From Agrypnia vestita (Eukaryota > Arthropoda > Insecta > Trichoptera > Phryganeidae), in assembly GCA_016648135.1 (NCBI GenBank), contig JADDOH010002275.1:62001-126000 (forward strand): a DNA stretch of 64,000 nt, read 5' to 3'. This document shows, in pieces, positions 55,366 to 64,000 of this stretch. How positions within the stretch are numbered: position 1 is the stretch's first letter; each line of letters starts with the position of its first letter. The notes under the pieces were generated by a model. It did no database searches. It saw nothing but the letters and a program-made list of their open reading frames with translations, and was not told the origin of the DNA. Position numbers and translations under genes: made by a program.

Positions 55366-55695
55366 GAGCTTTTTCTTACTAAAAATTATCATTGTTCCTT
55401 CCATATATTAAAGTATCCATTACAAATAATAAACTAACGCGAACTTGCGACGTATTTATAACTTGCATCCGGGAATATAATTATGGTCAATCGTGTATAT
55501 TATTAGATCCGCAATGTTTGTGTCATTAGTTGATCAATAAAATTTAAGTAATTAATCTCTCACTACGTGTCAAAGATTTGTATCCCACTCAATCAATGCA
55601 GTTTACTTAATGATCACTGAGCTGTGTGACCCAATAAACACCACCTGCATCATTAATGTCATTTGAGTTTATAGAGCAAACAAATATCTTATAAT

Positions 55696-55940
55696 ATGTA
55701 GGATATAAAAGCAAAGGCAGCAATATCCAAAGAAAAGTTGAATGCAGTCGTCGAGGATTACTTATTTATTATGTACTGAATTCTAGATTTTATAGGAAAG
55801 CCTATCAATTTCTAAGAAACATGGTTTTGAAAGGCAAAGGTACATAAAATCCGGAGTCCGGAACATTGTAAATTAGTAATCCTGCACTTAAATATTTTTT
55901 TATTTTTTGGATATTAGCGCCATTGCTTTTATACCCCACG
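55696..55940. mobile_element. ATGTGGGGTATAAAAG MITE, diverged
   Basis: Termini ATGTAGGATATAAAAGCAAA and GGATATTAGCGCCATTGCTT, then TTATACCCCAC. About 245 bp. It is homologous to 20300-20522 with internal rearrangement. Confidence 0.65.
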
Positions 55941-55945
55941 TACGA

Positions 55946-56022
55946 GTTTATAGTATATTATTTGATTGATTATTTATGGTATATTATTAGATTGATGATT
56001 TATGGTATATTATTAGATTCAT
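55946..56022. repeat. Short tandem repeat
   Basis: About two and a half units of a roughly 29-base motif containing TTTATGGTATATTATTAGAT. Confidence 0.65.
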
Positions 56023-56089
56023 TAAGAAATACGGTTTCCGTATTGAATTAGATTTTATGTTTTAAATATGTTTTAATACACACACAATA

Positions 56090-57075
56090 TTGATTACTAC
56101 TATAATTTCGAGAGGAGCGATCCCTCTCATCATCAGATATATCATATGTTTATCAACATATAGTTAATAACTAACTAAATAAAAAAATATCAATATATTC
56201 GCAGGTGGCGGGGGGGTGTTTTTTGCCCATTAACGGAAAGAGCTCTAGGATAGGTGAAGTGGATTGAAACCTGATATTATTCATAAGTGTGTTTTCAGAA
56301 TTTAGATTTTTAAGAAGTTCAACAGTTTCCAAATTGTTCATTATCCATCCTCTATGAGTAACCGAGTGGAGTAGCTTTAATTTGTGATTATCGAAGGAAT
56401 GATTAATATCGATACGTGATTAGAAAATTCGGAGAAATTGTTATTAAATTAAAATTGTTTTAAGCTACGCTATGTTCTTTTATTCATGTAATTTAAGTTC
56501 CTCGCGGTTTGGTCCATATATTTTTTATCGCAGTTACCGCAATTCATTAGATATATCCCACTTTTTTCCAACATACCTACCTATTTTTGTTTTCGAGTTT
56601 AAAAGAATTTTTCCAATTAAGGAGGGAAACAACTTTCAATCTTGGTAGAAATCTGACCATTAAATAGATTTTTACCCCGAAGTGGTGTTAATGTTCTGGT
56701 CTGAGTATAAATACGTTTCTCTAAGTTGACTATTAAATTTCGATTTTAACATCCTGACTATTAACGCGTAGTTATATCCGTTATTAATGGCAATCTGTTT
56801 AATTGTTTTGGTTTCATTATCATAGTCAATTTTATTTAGGGAAATTTTAATTAGTCTATTTAGCATGGAATGGAAACTGGCCATTTTATGCGCTAGCGGA
56901 TGAAAAGACGATGTGTGGGTTTTGTTAAATATTAAATTGTAATTTATTATTGTGAACTTTGTCATGAAATGTCTTTCCCATACAGTACTCAGATACCGCT
57001 GCTCGTAAATTAGATGTTTATATTTTTTTACTAGAGCATTAAGCAAAATTCTTTTTAATGAATATTTGATATCAA
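56090..57075 (-). mobile_element. Penelope-like element, best preserved copy
   Basis: On the minus strand, 57046-56672 encodes 124 residues including FHPLAHKMASFHSMLNRLIK and TIKQIAINNGYN, the region after the RT fingers/palm of Penelope-type proteins. Next, around 56590-56470, EKSGIYLMNCGNCDKKYMDQ TARN is a decayed GIY-YIG endonuclease (KYIGQTGRN expected; G is lost). Then 56430-56230 reads INHSFDNHKLKLLHSVTHRG, MNNLETVELLKNLNSEN. The element ends with hairpin 56105-56136: CTGATGA, T, GAGAGG, loop, CCUCUC, GAAAU. Frameshifts separate the parts. The palm and catalytic YADD are absent. Confidence 0.8.
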
Positions 57076-57104
57076 TCCGAATTATTTAACAAGTAGGTAC
57101 ACTG

Positions 57105-57190
57105 TAAACGACCTGCAAACGTCCCATAAAGACTTCCATACATACTTTCCCATATAAATAAGTTAATGTTTATCACTCTGTTGACAAAAT
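57105..57190 (-). repeat. Rep1 fragment
   Basis: Contains AAGACTTCCATACATACTTT, CCCATATAAATAAG in minus orientation, equal to the GGAAAGTATGGATGGAAGT part of Rep1. Confidence 0.4.
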
Positions 57191-57260
57191 TCAGTAATTG
57201 GTTCTTAGAACTCTTAAAAAATATATTGTAATTGTATAGTCACTATTAATAGATATAAGA

Positions 57261-57438
57261 GTAGCTTGTTGGTCTTGTGGTTAGGACTCTCGCCTCGTGA
57301 TCCAAAGATCACGGGTTCGAACCTCACTCCAGACCAGCAAGTTAGTCCTTTTTTCATAGAACAAGCATTTAGCTTAGTTTGAAAATAGTAAGAATATTGA
57401 TGTGACACGTATTCCGTTTTCGCATCTCTTTAAAAAAA
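57261..57438 (+). mobile_element. tRNA-derived SINE, best copy
   Basis: TTGGTCTTGTGGTTAGGACT (A box) and GGTTCGAACCTC (B box, 57314-57325) are close to Pol III consensus. The tRNA-like head ends CCAGACCAG, and a tRNA-unrelated body follows: GCATTTAGCTTAGTTTGAAA, GTATTCCGTTTTCGCATCTC. It ends in an A run. Seven copies occur in the window: 3873, 7068, 10724, 21541, 48301, 50975 and this one. The parental tRNA cannot be fixed. Confidence 0.85.
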
Positions 57439-57439
57439 A

Positions 57440-57925
57440 GTATTACTTGTTTATATTTAGAAAGCAATTTAAAATTTTCTTCTTTGAAGAATTTTAGATG
57501 TTCTGGTGAGAAATTGAATCGACGTAGTCGAAATTTTGTAATATTATCTCATTAAATTCACTATCCCATGACCACGGTAATAATTCAGTGACACGAACGG
57601 TATAAATGTGTAAGGGAGAGGTTCGGAGAGTACGGAGGGTTTGGTAAAACTGATCAAAGTTCCGGCCATAGGTTCTGACCATATCGCTAATGACCTTGAT
57701 AAACTGTCCTAGTATGAGATTTAGATTCAATGTAAAAATAAGAAATATGACAGATTAAAAAACAACGTGTTAAAGATTATATAGATTTATGGTTTAGAAA
57801 TCAGAAACTCTGAAAAAATTTATATAAAAGCTAAATATAAAGTATACATCTGTATCATAAAATTTTATCTCAAAAATCTTTTATTATTTTTTTACACGAA
57901 GTAAATACATTGTGTTGAGACATAA
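57440..57925. other. No gene recognised
   Basis: A 78-codon minus frame at 57494-57730 has no known motif. AT-rich. Confidence 0.4.
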
Positions 57926-57929
57926 TATC

Positions 57930-58040
57930 TTTATTCACTCTTGCGTCTAACGCCGGGGGTTCCGGTTTCGACTCCCGGTGAGGTCACAATTAATCTATGT
58001 GATTTACTCGAGTCTGGGTGTTTTTTTGATGTTTTTCGCT
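57930..58040 (+). mobile_element. Second SINE family copy
   Basis: Contains ACGCCGGGGGTTCCGGTTTC, GACTCCCGGTGAGGTCAC and CTATGTGATTTACTCGAGTC, matching 32638-32780 around the B box and body. Its A-box half is lost. Confidence 0.5.
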
Positions 58041-58080
58041 TCTGTAATTGGGCCTCTTGGCCTGTTGAAGCTTAAAAAAA

Positions 58081-58330
58081 TATGGCTTTGTTTAACTTAA
58101 TTTTTACCAACTAGTTTCGGCTCACAGCTGAGTCTTCATCAGGGTTGAATATATACTAATTAAAAACAGAATCACAAACAATCCAGAAAGCATTCCCCTA
58201 CCAAAGTTGACGTTCTGTCTCTTTCTTCCCTGGATTGTTTGTGATTCTGTTTTTAATTAGTATATATTCTACCCTGATAAGGCTCAGCTGTGAGCCTAGT
58301 TGGCAGTAACACTAGTAACTCAATTAAGTG
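58081..58330. mobile_element. Inverted PLE-type ends with paired hairpins
   Basis: Arms 58085-58186 and 58230-58345 are inverted repeats (TACTAATTAAAAACAGAATC and reverse), spaced by about 43 bases. Left: minus hairpin 58114-58142, CTGATGA, A, GACUCA-GCUG-UGAGCC, GAAAC. Right: plus 58274-58296, CTGATAA, GGCUCA-GCUG-UGAGCC, with GAAAC deleted. No target duplication found. Confidence 0.65.
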
Positions 58331-58393
58331 ATGTCAAACAAAGTGACATTATTATTATAAGAATATGAATTTTGACTAAACGGAAAACCTGTA

Positions 58394-58954
58394 AATGCGA
58401 TTATGGCCAATAAAAATCTGTCAAAGGAAGCAAGACTAGCGGTACATAAAGGCGTTCTAGTGCCAACCCTAACGTATGGAAGTGAATCCTGGAATTGGCA
58501 AAAGAGGAATGAAAGTATACTGAATGCGGTAGAAATTCGGTCACTAAGACGCTTGTGTGGAAAATCTTTGGTCGATAGAATAAAGAATGAACAAATTAGA
58601 CATTAATGCAATACTGGCTGTAGTGTGGTAGATAGAGTAAAGAAAGGAGTGCTGAGATGGTTTGGTCATGTGGAACGTATGAACGAGGAAACGATGGTTA
58701 AGAAAATATATGAGGCGAGTGTTGAAGGCAACAGGAATAGAGGGCGTCCGCGAAAGACCTGGCATGATCAGAAACAACAAGTGTTTGATGGGATGGCCCT
58801 ATTAAAAGCCGCAACAACCGTAGAACTTGTATGAGAAGATGTATGAATGTGGCCGAAGCAAAAGTGGTGTGCCAGGATAGAAGAATGTGGCGTTCAATCA
58901 TCTCTGCCTACCCCTGCGGGGAAACGGCGTAATGGTTAGTTAGTTAGTTAGTTA
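58394..58954 (+). mobile_element. LINE-A short element with TSD
   Basis: Exact duplications GAAAACCTGTA at 58383-58393 and 58955-58965 bound a 561-bp insertion ending in (GTTA)n at 58935-58954. Coding reads IMANKNLSKEARLAVHKGVL, YGSESWNWQKRNESIL, RRLCG, stop, then VKKGVLRWFGHVERMNEETM, GRPRKTW, and in another frame MNVAEAKVVCQDRRMWRSII, AYPCGETA, stop. It is the RTE-like C-terminal region only. Two stops or frameshifts show decay, but it is the best copy of the family. Confidence 0.85.
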
Positions 58955-58969
58955 GAAAACCTGTAGAAT

Positions 58970-59730
58970 TCAGAGACTTGTTAATAGGTGCAGTAAAAAA
59001 ATGATTCGTAAGTGTCCGATATAAATCTTATGTTATTAATTATTTAATGCAGTTGCGCATAAATAATTATTGTAGTTATAAAAATGTTGCTTTCTTTTTA
59101 TTCTGTGAAATTGATTTCCCGTTTATTTTATGTTGTTGCTACCGATCTTTATATCTTCTAAATAAATAAATGAATAAATTATTAAAACAAATTACATTAT
59201 TTTGTAACATTTTCTTTGATGGAAATGAAAACATGTTTCATTGTGTCCTACGCGAAGAAGACCTGGAGGTTCTGTTTTCAAAGAAGACGAAATAATAAAT
59301 ATAACATTGTTTATAGAATAAGCAAGGGACGTAAACTTTGATTTTTTTTTTACAAAGAAAAAATTAATACGATATGGTTGTCTTATATTTTGAAGATTCA
59401 AAAGGGCGCCGAAAGACACCCACCCTTTCTTCGAACGGCTTTTGGAGTTGGTAGTACCGTTTGTTGTGCTGTGCAAACATTACGAGAGTTTAAATGAAAC
59501 CATAAGAGAATTTTTAAATTTATTAATCCAAGTTTTTTTAGTTGTTTTCAGTTTCCATGTTCTTATTAACTAGATCTGTGCTGGAGGAAACAGATTGAAT
59601 GCTGAAATTTAAACAATTACAAATTTAGATGATAGATTATTATAGATATAAAATAATATTAACATTGTTATCTCTACCTGACTTTCATATTTTTTCACTA
59701 CTTCACTAAGTTACTATTCTGTCACACGTA
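58970..59730. other. No gene recognised
   Basis: AT-rich, with a 94-codon minus frame at 59192-59476 lacking known motifs. Confidence 0.4.
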
Positions 59731-59734
59731 AGGG

Positions 59735-60090
59735 CAATAAAATGAATAATTTTGAAAGTTTTGAAATTAAAAGAAATTCGATCTCGGGTAGTAATGTACT
59801 CAACAACATTAGCTTCATTAACTCTTCTCCTCTTGTCTCAATATTCCCGTCACAGCCACCTTTATATCAGTTGCTTTGGCTTATTTTTTTTGTATCTAAC
59901 CATTATTTATATTTATACTTAATTATTAATATATTTATTATTAGGTATTTATATTATAATATTTGAACAGAATCAAAGTAAAAATTCTTTATTTAAAAAA
60001 GAATCGGTTTGATACTTCACCTGTTGATGAGAGATTCTGTTTTTCTTGATACTTAAATAGTAAAAAAATATAAAAATTATTAAACTCAGG
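59735..60090 (+). mobile_element. PLE family-A 3' end
   Basis: The frame starting 59742 reads MNNFESFEIKRNSISGSNVL, NNISFINSSPLVSIFPSQPP, the C-terminal extension downstream of the endonuclease, comparable to 56430-56230 (minus). A decayed hairpin lies at 60021-60052 (CTGTTGATGAGAGATTCT...). Homologous to 2020-2310. Confidence 0.65.
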
Positions 60091-60094
60091 TACA

Positions 60095-60930
60095 GATAAC
60101 AGAGTTAATATTATTTTATATATATAACTAGCTGTGACTCGTCAAAAATGATGAAACATTGGTTCGCGTCTTTGTAAGCCCTTGTGTATATTTATAGCAT
60201 CTTTTTGGCGGTTCACGGAGAGGCGGTCGTAGCAACAAGCGTTGAGCGGCCGGTTCGGGTTTGCTGGCCCGGAGTTCAAGCCCCATCTTGGGCAGTTTAA
60301 TTTCGTTTAGTCGTGAATTCGAAAGAAATTACGGACGTTACTCGGAGTTACGGGGACAGACAACGAAATTATTATGTTTGATAATCTATCATCATGAGTA
60401 ATAATCTCTATAATGTAAGCGCCAAATCCATCATACACTTACAATTTTAATCTCAATTAGCATAAAGTTTTAGATTGTGTAATGTCTATGCAATCTTTTA
60501 AAGTGACTAGTCCTGCATTTTCGGTTTTGCTTTAGTCCACAAGCACATATAAAAGAGTCCTTTTAGTGCTAACCATCTTACTTAATCTAATCGTAAAACC
60601 ACTAACGGTCGAACTTTCGGGTTTCCCCCCACATTTCTCCCCTTTAGAGTGTGCATCGGTAGTGTTCAATATTATATTAATGGAAATACAATTGTAATCG
60701 CGACGATTGCCTGTTCAGGATTGAATACGCCAATACCGCCAGTATTGGCGTATTGGGTAGCGGGTGGAATTGGAAACATCGAGGGGTAGAAAACCGCCGA
60801 ATCGGCTACCGCGTACCTCTTAAAGTTTTACACATATCTACAAAATTGTGTAATTACTCTACTTGAGTTAAACTATTCATAATACTACTTGAGTTTAGAT
60901 CATAATACTACTCGGATGGATTACATATAA
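60095..60930. other. Unassigned; tRNA-like scrap and short palindrome
   Basis: Bases 60212-60297 are GC-rich with GGAGTTCAAGCCCC, a possible B box, but no cloverleaf can be drawn. A 13-bp perfect palindrome lies at 60724-60754 (AATACGCCAATAC, five-base spacer, reverse). No gene recognised. Confidence 0.35.
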
Positions 60931-60934
60931 TTCA

Positions 60935-61060
60935 TTAGGTACTGACAAAAATAGGCGGAGTTACCTGTGTAAGGTGAAAGGATGGTTTTAACGGGTATAT
61001 TAAAAGGAGAGGAAAATAATTGCTGAATGTGATAGTGTTGAGAAAATTAAAACTCGAGTT
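60935..61060 (-). mobile_element. PLE C-terminal fragment
   Basis: The minus strand reads SSFNFLNTITFSNYFPLLLI, YPLKPSFHLTQVTPP, aligning with 2080-2175 and 59800-59890. It abuts the Rep3 element at 61073, which may have interrupted it. Confidence 0.55.
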
Positions 61061-61072
61061 CAAACTCCTTTT

Positions 61073-61327
61073 TACTTCCTTTCTTTTAACTCGTGGCGTC
61101 TGCTTGCTTGCTTGCTTCAGCTTCAGTTTCAGCTCGATCCAATCGAGCTGAAACTTGGCAAGTAGACTCGTGGCGACGATCAAGAAGACCTATCAAGTTT
61201 TCATAAAAAAAAAAAAATTATAGTATAGTTTTGGATTTTTCAAATTTTTAATGTTTTTTTCATACAAGTTGTAAGGATATTTCAACGCATATGGTAGACG
61301 CGAAACCCGAAAATGAGAAAGGGAGTA
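61073..61327 (+). mobile_element. Rep3 copy
   Basis: TACTTCCTTTCTTTTAACTC, CAATCGAGCTGAAACTTGGC, ACTCGTGGCGACGATCAAGA, ending GAGAAAGGGAGTATTGTAAA. Homologous to 8498-8780 and 37957-38368. Confidence 0.6.
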
Positions 61328-61329
61328 TT

Positions 61330-62305
61330 GTAAAAACTTGTTTTTTTATGGGTTACTTTTTTATCCCTTAACTTAATTATTCACTTTATTGCCTTTACGC
61401 GCGTGGGATATAGAAATTTATGACACATCAACGAAAATAATTTTTATTGTCTACGATGTGGTTCACAAATTCAGAAAAATTATTATTCAGAAATTAGACA
61501 ACAACAATGCTCTTTAAGTCGAATATTGAGTTTTTTAATTTGTCCGATGTATTTACCACACAACGTTCTTGTTATATGACATTTTCATAGCAAATCTATT
61601 TTGTTATTACTATGCTGTTTGCTAAAATAATAAAGTAGTTATTATATTATTATTTTATTACATTATTGATTAAATGGCCGTTCGGGTAGGCCGGTGGACT
61701 GAATTCCTATACAGCCTCCAAGTAAGTCACCGCCCACACCTCCCCCGGGTTGTTGCGTGCATTCCAGTCGTATCTTTGTAATGTGTAAATTGCTTCGTGA
61801 ATTATGCAATGGGAGTAAAGCTCGGTGCATAATACTACAAGTATATAACTGCATGTGTGCATCGCATCGCCAGCGTAGGTTTCGCTGTGAATGAAATTTT
61901 GCGCAGTTATTTTATTTTAAGTGTGTCTGCCGGGCACATACTTCATTCCAGATTTCAGCTCGGGCACTAAAACTGAAGTGTTTTATTATTGTTTTCTTCG
62001 AATTATGTTTACTTTTAATAAGCAATAGCAATAGGAGCTCCACAGCCAATAATTCCATCCAAAATTAAAATGTTGGACTGCCCTGAACTGATTCAGACGG
62101 TCTTATAATATACCAAGACAAACGAGACATCACGAAGTGTTTTTTGTAAGGACCTACAGGAATAACTATGCAGTAAATTCACCGTTAACACGCGTGTATC
62201 GCCTTGGAAATAAATTCTCGGAATTCGTAGACATTTTTCGTTGTAGGAGCATAACCGAATCAAAGAATTACATATAGATTAATTACAGTTTAATGGAGTG
62301 AATAG
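61330..62305. other. Unassigned; GC-richer block 61680-61960
   Basis: A less AT-rich block without recognised repeats. A 63-codon minus frame at 61663-61854 shows no motif. Confidence 0.35.
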
Positions 62306-62309
62306 GTAT

Positions 62310-62475
62310 TTTCATACAAACTTGAAATCGAGTTAGTGTGGTTACTACGCGCATTGTTTTGTTGTGTTAAGTTTACGGATATGAAAGGAGCGTATTCCTA
62401 AACTTAACACAACGAAACAATGCGCGTATTACGCACTTTACCCACACAATAGCAAGCTTATACGAAAAGACCTCT
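62310..62475. mobile_element. Foldback MITE
   Basis: Inverted arms GTGTGGTTACTACGCGCATT, GTTTTGTTGTGTTAAGTTTA and reverse TAAACTTAACACAACGAAAC. Flanked by ATACAAACTTG on the left and CAAGCTTATACGAAAAGACC on the right. Same family as 4510-4650. No open frame. Confidence 0.65.
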
Positions 62476-62479
62476 TCCT

Positions 62480-62955
62480 GTGACATATCTAAAGTATTTC
62501 AATATTATTTGTTTTGTGGAAGATAGACGTGTCTCAATGTTTATTACTTGTTAAATGGGGCTGTTTGTTGTGAGTTGTCAATGAGATTCGCAGGATATTC
62601 CGCTAGCACACGTCTCTAATATTTTATATTTTTCTTTTTAAACTTCAATAGGTCAAGAAGCCCAATTAAACTATTATTATTATTATTAATATTTTTTTAC
62701 AAATTCTCTATTTATTCATATACCTACCTAATTATAGATGATTATAAATTGATTTTTCGATCATGGCTTTGTGGTCAATATCTATGTGAGAAAGAGACAA
62801 ATTTATGTGACCGCTCACGCTAGACAGTAATGGCAACAATGCACTAAACGTCAGTTGGCAGTATTAACGTGTATCGGTACACAACACATCCTTGAAGTGC
62901 CATCACCAAAATGTCGAGCTCTGTTTAAATTATTTAATTATCTTAATTAATTAAA
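62480..62955. other. No gene recognised
   Basis: AT-rich sequence without a recognised feature. Confidence 0.45.
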
Positions 62956-62959
62956 ATAA

Positions 62960-63115
62960 ATTATATTATATATGTCTCATAGAAGCGAAGCTAATTTTAT
63001 GGGAAAGCATGGATGGAAGTCTTTATTGTGCATCCACAGGGCTTAAGACCTGTCTTGGCTAGCTTAAGTGATCACTTTAAACAAACGTTCATCAATTATT
63101 TACATTCCGTTTTTA
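62960..63115 (+). repeat. Rep1 copy
   Basis: TTATATTATATATGTCTCAT, AGAAGCGAAGC, TGGGAAAGCATGGATGGAAG, CAGGGCTTAAGACCTG, CTTAAGTGATCACTTTAAAC in plus orientation. Confidence 0.6.
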
Positions 63116-63239
63116 AAACATTCCAAAATTTCATCGGGGTTGTTTGCTTTCAACCAAAATTTATTAAATGTTCAAGTTTTTTGTTTGTAACATTGTGGAA
63201 ATTCATTTTTAATATTTAAAAAAATGAGGGTAAACAACA

Positions 63240-63660
63240 CCGTTTTATTCCACTATATTTATTTTGAATTGTTAGCACGTTTTCGGGATTTCTCCCATTG
63301 TCAATAACAACACGTTTACAACTAAATTAAAAATAATTCGAGACAGAATTTATAGGGATTGGGTGGGTGTAATGGTAGGAGTGGAGAGGTTATGGGCGGT
63401 ATCTGGATGTTAGTTATATTTATATGATATATTATTTATTTTATTATTATTTATTTCTAAAATCTCCAAGATGTCCATTTTTATTCCTTTATTGCACCCA
63501 TATAATAATTTCGAAACAAACTTATGTCCCTCCATTCTGGCATGCTCTGCCATTTCTGAATTTAAACTAAAGTTTTTTACGGCTCTTTTATGCTCTTCAA
63601 GTCTTTCCTATATTTTTCTCCCACTTTGACCGATGTAAACCGCGTCACAATCTCTCTTTT
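63240..63660 (-). mobile_element. PLE GIY-YIG endonuclease remnant with end hairpin
   Basis: On the minus strand, 63655-63430 reads DCDAVYIGQSGRKI, one stop, ERLEEHKRAVKN, MAEHARMEGHKF, KMDILEILEINN. CDAVYIGQSGR is the catalytic GIY-YIG signature of Penelope-like endonucleases, with the expected EH and AEH...GH residues downstream. About 120 bases after the coding part, at 63280-63305 (minus), TTGACAA, T, GGG-AGAAAU-CCC, GAAAA is a diverged end hairpin. It is a different PLE subfamily from 56090-57075. One stop codon breaks the frame. Confidence 0.8.
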
Positions 63661-63664
63661 TTTA

Positions 63665-64000
63665 AATATTCAAAAATTTTTTTTTTCACCTAATAGTTTC
63701 GGATGATAAAGAGTCATTATTATCATTAAGATGTGATTAATATTATTTCATTCCCCATCCATAAATTCATTGAACAAATCGATGTATTAATTCATTTTAA
63801 AGGCTAGCAACAGATTCGCCAATTGAGTAAAAAATTTACCTGTATCATATTTCATCGAAAGCATACATCAATTCAAATCACAATATTTCAATCAGAGCGG
63901 TGAAACATTACACTAATGTTTATTGTTGGTGATTTCATTCGAAGCTAATTGGATTATTTAATCTTTATTCATTATGCAACAGATGTCTGTATTGCTAGGA
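63665..64000. other. No gene recognised
   Basis: AT-rich sequence. If the PLE of 63240-63660 were longer, its RT would lie here on the minus strand, but no RT motif is visible. Confidence 0.4.

Noticed and set aside
57261..57332. Functional tRNA gene
   Set aside because: The Pol III boxes are good but a regular cloverleaf with acceptor stem does not form, and the sequence recurs with a fixed non-tRNA body, so it is a SINE.
1..64000. CRISPR arrays, operons, bacterial genes or phage
   Set aside because: No spaced direct repeats, no ribosome-binding sites or gene clusters; composition and repeats are those of an animal genome.

Overview
This is AT-rich animal genomic DNA, most likely from an insect. 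The reasons are a short interstitial (TTAGG)n run at 29321-29343, arthropod-style TATA plus TCAGT initiator promoters, and a transposon mix of Penelope-like elements (PLEs), RTE- and jockey-type LINE tails, tRNA-derived SINEs, Helitron-like ends and many small inverted-repeat elements. The order cannot be fixed from sequence alone. One assembly gap (N) lies at 36733-36964. No open reading frame exceeds about 140 codons, and I recognise no host protein-coding gene, rRNA or functional tRNA. The window reads as intergenic or intronic sequence built from layers of decayed mobile elements.

Layout. 0-10 kb: MITE and PLE remnants, an LTR-like promoter fragment, two LINE-A tails (5.7-7.0 kb), and two foldback elements at 7127-7331 (inside a SINE) and 9429-9608. 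10-28 kb: sparse, with SINEs, a near-perfect 92-bp-arm foldback (14101-14317), a mariner-like MITE (17415-17848), a palindromic MITE (20300-20522), LINE scraps and a CA microsatellite. 28-36 kb: a PLE 3' region split by a LINE (28.9-29.5 kb), a jockey-like LINE 3' end (30683-31225), a probable LTR with a heat-shock-type promoter (about 32.8-33.1 kb) and more PLE ends. 37.0-37.4 kb: a Helitron-like element carrying two arrays of heat-shock elements. 38-49 kb: an inverted jockey-like copy split by a foldback (40445-40700), a solo LTR nested in a LINE (43960-44500), and nested PLE palindromes (48.6-49.2 kb). 49-53 kb is mostly unassigned. 53-64 kb: a second solo LTR, PLE coding remnants with GIY-YIG endonuclease signatures (56.1-57.1 kb and 63.24-63.66 kb) and a complete short LINE-A insertion with target duplications (58394-58954).

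Main theme. At about 20 places there is a conserved RNA-like motif, CUGANGA, one extra base, a GC-containing hairpin, then GAAAC. It sits 3' of PLE coding remnants or in the arms of palindromic repeats. It closely resembles the hammerhead ribozyme core known from PLE terminal repeats, but with one extra base before stem II in nearly every copy. Six palindromic elements carrying it have no coding capacity yet are bounded by target duplications of 10-15 bp, so they appear to have moved as independent, PLE-related non-autonomous retroelements. The second theme is the Helitron-like element with tandem heat-shock-factor arrays.
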